DNA of 7,940 nucleotides from Actinomycetota bacterium (GTDB lineage: Bacteria > Actinomycetota > Acidimicrobiia > IMCC26256 > PALSA-610), in the NCBI GenBank assembly GCA_005779345.1, contig SXJQ01000095.1:1-7940 (forward strand). The letters are read 5' to 3'. The first letter of the stretch is position 1. Every line of letters begins with the position of its first letter. This document shows positions 5,926 through 7,940 of this stretch, piece by piece. Position numbers and translations under genes: made by a program. The notes under the pieces are model-generated. The model had not been told where the DNA came from and made no database searches. It saw nothing but the letters and a program-made list of their open reading frames with translations.

Positions 5926-5967
5926 CGTTGAGTGGATCACCCGAATATTCGGGTGATCCACTCAACG
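5926..5967. repeat. Perfect 42-bp palindrome between the hydrolase and murA
   Basis: Two 21-base arms are exactly self-complementary with the centre at 5946/5947 (core CCCGAATATTCGGG). Outside it, CCCCACC (5917-5923) can pair with GGTGGGG (5976-5982), giving an outer 7-bp stem after a small unequal internal loop. The right side of that loop, TTCGGGTG (5968-5975), is a direct copy of 5948-5955. On the minus strand it lies 38 bases after the hydrolase stop and 60 bases before the murA start. No T run follows. It may be a terminator without a U tail, as often proposed for high-GC actinobacteria, or a binding site for a dimeric regulator. Confidence 0.85.
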
Positions 5968-6005
5968 TTCGGGTGGGTGGGGCAACCGCTGCGCGAAATG
6001 GGCGG

Positions 6006-6659
6006 TCAGAGCGCCGTGACGAACTCCGCGGTCGCGGCGGCCGCCGCCGTCAACGCGTCGTCGAGCGACAACCCCGTCTCGCGTTTCTTCGGGCGGAAGC
6101 CGTGATCCGCCGTCGGGATCCAGTGCCACCGCACCTTGCCGCGAACCCGCTTCGCCGCGACCCGCAACTCGTCTGGTGTCCCGAACGCGTCGTTGGTGCC
6201 CGACACGAACAACACCGGCATCCGCAGCCGGCCGAAGTGTTCGGCGCGCGGCGACTCGGGCTTGCCCGGCGCGTGCAACGGATAGCCGAGCAACACGAGA
6301 CCCAGCGCCGGCCACGGATCGTCGGCGTCGGCCGCGAGCATCGAGCAGTAGCGCCCGCCCATCGACCGGCCGCCGAGTACGAGTCGCTCGGGCGGCAACT
6401 TCGTACGTCGCGCCAACTCGCCCGCGGCTTCGCGGGTCGCGGCGAGCAGCGTCGGAGCGCGATCGGGCGCCTTGCGACCGGCGCTGCGGTACGGGTAGTT
6501 GAACCGCAGGGTCGGTACGCCCGCGGCCGCCAGCGCGTCGGCAACCACGACGAGCGCGGCGGCGTGTTGGTCGGCCCCCGCCCCGTGCGCGAGGAGCACG
6601 GCGCGGTCGGCACCGCGGCGCGGCCCCGTGAACTCGTACTCCGTGACGACGCCGCTCAC
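6006..6659 (-). CDS. Alpha/beta hydrolase of the KANL3/Tex30 type (COG3571-like)
   Basis: A 217-residue single-domain alpha/beta hydrolase, probably cytoplasmic since no signal peptide is seen. The oxyanion-side motif LLAHGAGADQHA (22-33) is characteristic of the Tex30/KANL3-like predicted hydrolases. The catalytic triad can be placed as Ser99 in GGRSMGG, Asp157 in SGTNDAFG and His186 in TADHGF. Short Arg-rich strands FNYPYR and LGYPLH are also typical. The natural substrate of these small hydrolases is not known. The GTG start at 6659 forms a GTGA overlap with the stop of the S9 peptidase gene, so the two are one translation-coupled unit. The frame continues upstream to 7727 only as the shadow of the peptidase gene. 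Confidence 0.88.
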   Translation of the reverse strand: MSGVVTEYEFTGPRRGADRAVLLAHGAGADQHAAALVVVADALAAAGVPTLRFNYPYRSAGRKAPDRAPTLLAATREAAGELARRTKLPPERLVLGGRSMGGRYCSMLAADADDPWPALGLVLLGYPLHAPGKPESPRAEHFGRLRMPVLFVSGTNDAFGTPDELRVAAKRVRGKVRWHWIPTADHGFRPKKRETGLSLDDALTAAAAATAEFVTAL

Positions 6660-7940
6660 CGGGACAGCACCCACTTGGTGAGGAATCGTTCGGTGCGCTG
6701 CAACTCGTCGATGCGGTGTTCGAGCTTGCGGAACCCGTGACCTTCCCCGCGGTACACGTGCGACTCCACGGGCGTCCCGTTGGCACGAACCGCACGCACG
6801 ATCGCGCGTGCCTGGTCGATCGGCACCACCGGATCGTCGCTCCCCTGCAACACGAGCAACGGCGTGCGGATCCGATCGGCGAGATGCACCGGCGACCGAT
6901 CGCGATACCGCGCCGCATGGCGGACCGGGTCGCCGACGAGCCGATCGAGGTAGCGCGACTCGAACCGGTGGGTCGTCCGCGCGAGCCGCGCGAGATCGGC
7001 GACGCCGTACGAACTCACGATCGCGCGCGCGAGCATCGGGTACCTCGCTGCGACCACGAGCGCGGTGAACCCGCCAGCGCTGCCACCCGCGACCACCACG
7101 CGCCGCGGATCGCACCAGCCCTGCCGCGCCACGTGGCGCACGCCCGCGACCACGTCGTCGACATCGCGGACGCCCCACTGCTGGTCGAGCGCCCGGTGAT
7201 AGTCGCGGCCGTATCCGGTCGACCCTCGGTAGTTCGGGGCCAGCACCGCCCACCCGCGCGAGACCCAATAGGCGATGCGCGCGTTCCATTCGACGATGCT
7301 CTGATCGGTGGGGCCGCCGTGCACGTGCACGTACAGCGGAGGCTTGAACCCCACGCCCATCGCCGAGAACTCGGGTCGGTACAACAGGCCGTGCACGGCC
7401 GCGCCCCGCACCCGCCAGGTGATGGGCTCGGGTTCGACGAGCCCACACGCCTCGAATCCCGCGACCGGGCCCCGAGCGATCACGCGACGCACGCGCGACG
7501 CAGGGTCGAGCACCGCGACCTGCTGGGGCGTTCGCGCCCCCGACCGCGTCGCCGCGATTCCCGCCGCCGACCAGTCGAGCGAATGGTGCCAGGCGCGGGC
7601 GAGGTCGCGGGTCGCTCGACCGCGGACCGACGCCGAGACCAGCCGACCGAACCCGTCCTCGTTCCGACACCAAGCGATGGCACGCCCGTCGGGCGACCAC
7701 GCGAACGACCGTTGCCCGGGACCCCACGCGGGCTCGGCGTGATCATTCGGTTCGTCGCGCAGGGGTCGCGCGTCGGCGCCGTCGGAGCGCGCGACCCACA
7801 CGTTGGGTCGCCCCGTCTCGTCGCTGATGTAGGCCAACGCGCGCCCGTCGGGCGAGAAGCGCGGCTGGCCGACACCGACGCGGTCGCCGCCGGCGACCAC
7901 CGCGACGGCGCCGCGCGCTCCGCGCCGACGGCCGGCGCCG
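6656..7940 (-). CDS. Prolyl oligopeptidase (S9) family serine peptidase, N-terminus outside window
   Basis: The frame is open to the right edge, and about 428 codons are visible. The N-terminal visible part is the end of a WD40/TolB-like beta-propeller: FSPDGRALAYISDETGRPNVWV and FAWSPDGRAIAWCRNEDG are two blade repeats. The C-terminal half is the S9 alpha/beta hydrolase domain, with YVHVHGGPTDQS (oxyanion region), NYRGSTGYG, catalytic Ser in AGGSAGGFTA (codon 7079-7081), Asp in QGSDDPVVP and His in GEGHGF. The order and spacing fit dipeptidyl or acylaminoacyl peptidases of family S9C. A complete relative has about 600-650 residues, so roughly one third, with most of the propeller and any signal peptide, is missing to the right. 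A GTG at 7900 is not taken as the start because it falls in the middle of a blade. The exact peptide specificity cannot be told. Confidence 0.92.
   Translation of the reverse strand, partial: GAGRRRGARGAVAVVAGGDRVGVGQPRFSPDGRALAYISDETGRPNVWVARSDGADARPLRDEPNDHAEPAWGPGQRSFAWSPDGRAIAWCRNEDGFGRLVSASVRGRATRDLARAWHHSLDWSAAGIAATRSGARTPQQVAVLDPASRVRRVIARGPVAGFEACGLVEPEPITWRVRGAAVHGLLYRPEFSAMGVGFKPPLYVHVHGGPTDQSIVEWNARIAYWVSRGWAVLAPNYRGSTGYGRDYHRALDQQWGVRDVDDVVAGVRHVARQGWCDPRRVVVAGGSAGGFTALVVAARYPMLARAIVSSYGVADLARLARTTHRFESRYLDRLVGDPVRHAARYRDRSPVHLADRIRTPLLVLQGSDDPVVPIDQARAIVRAVRANGTPVESHVYRGEGHGFRKLEHRIDELQRTERFLTKWVLSR

Noticed and set aside
5866..5961. Upstream extension of MurA to a start at 5961
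   Set aside because: The 32 extra residues are encoded by the palindrome and leader and do not resemble any MurA N-terminus. ATG 5865 gives the family length.
5928..6740. Plus-strand open frame (270 codons) starting inside the palindrome
   Set aside because: It lies opposite the hydrolase, which has a full triad. The translation is Arg-rich without motifs.
7480..7875. Minus-strand frame (131 codons) inside the S9 peptidase gene
   Set aside because: It is another frame of the same DNA, with a Ser/Arg/Thr-rich translation. The peptidase frame carries the propeller repeats.

Overview
This is a high-GC window in which all credible genes lie on the minus strand, so transcription runs from right to left. 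The strong G/C bias at third codon positions, the frequent GTG starts and GTGA stop/start overlaps, and a MurA carrying Asp where most bacteria have the active-site Cys (as in mycobacteria) point to an actinobacterium. An acidimicrobial lineage is my guess. It is inferred from protein style only, because there is no rRNA or other marker here.

Layout in transcription order (right to left). (1) 6656-7940: a prolyl-oligopeptidase (S9) family peptidase, cut by the right edge, coupled by a 4-nt overlap to a small alpha/beta hydrolase of the KANL3/Tex30 type (6006-6659). (2) 5866-6005: an intergenic gap with a perfect 42-bp palindrome, a candidate terminator or operator. (3) 4606-5865: murA, full length, first committed step of peptidoglycan synthesis. 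(4) 4490-4605: a gap with a 13-bp tandem repeat directly upstream of an ABC-2 exporter, made of ATPase 3701-4489 and permease 2916-3704, overlapping by 4 nt. (5) 2600-2845: a small NifU-C/Nfu iron-sulfur protein, overlapping meaB (1617-2603), the GTPase chaperone of B12-dependent acyl-CoA mutases. meaB in turn overlaps a two-part protein with a C-terminal GNAT acetyltransferase domain (962-1630). (6) 1-961: a less certain region with a possible small ORF (776-949) and a lipoprotein gene starting at 818 and running off the left edge. Its reading frame appears to be disturbed in the last ~150 bases.

The most conserved parts (murA, meaB, nfu, ABC exporter) are housekeeping-like. No RNA gene, CRISPR array, transposase or att site was seen, and I found no clear undescribed multi-gene system. 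The observations most worth a second look are the long perfect palindrome before murA, the tightly overlapping nfu-meaB-GNAT trio, the Cys-to-Asp and N-terminal motif changes in MurA, the tandem repeat upstream of the exporter, and the frame conflicts at the left end.
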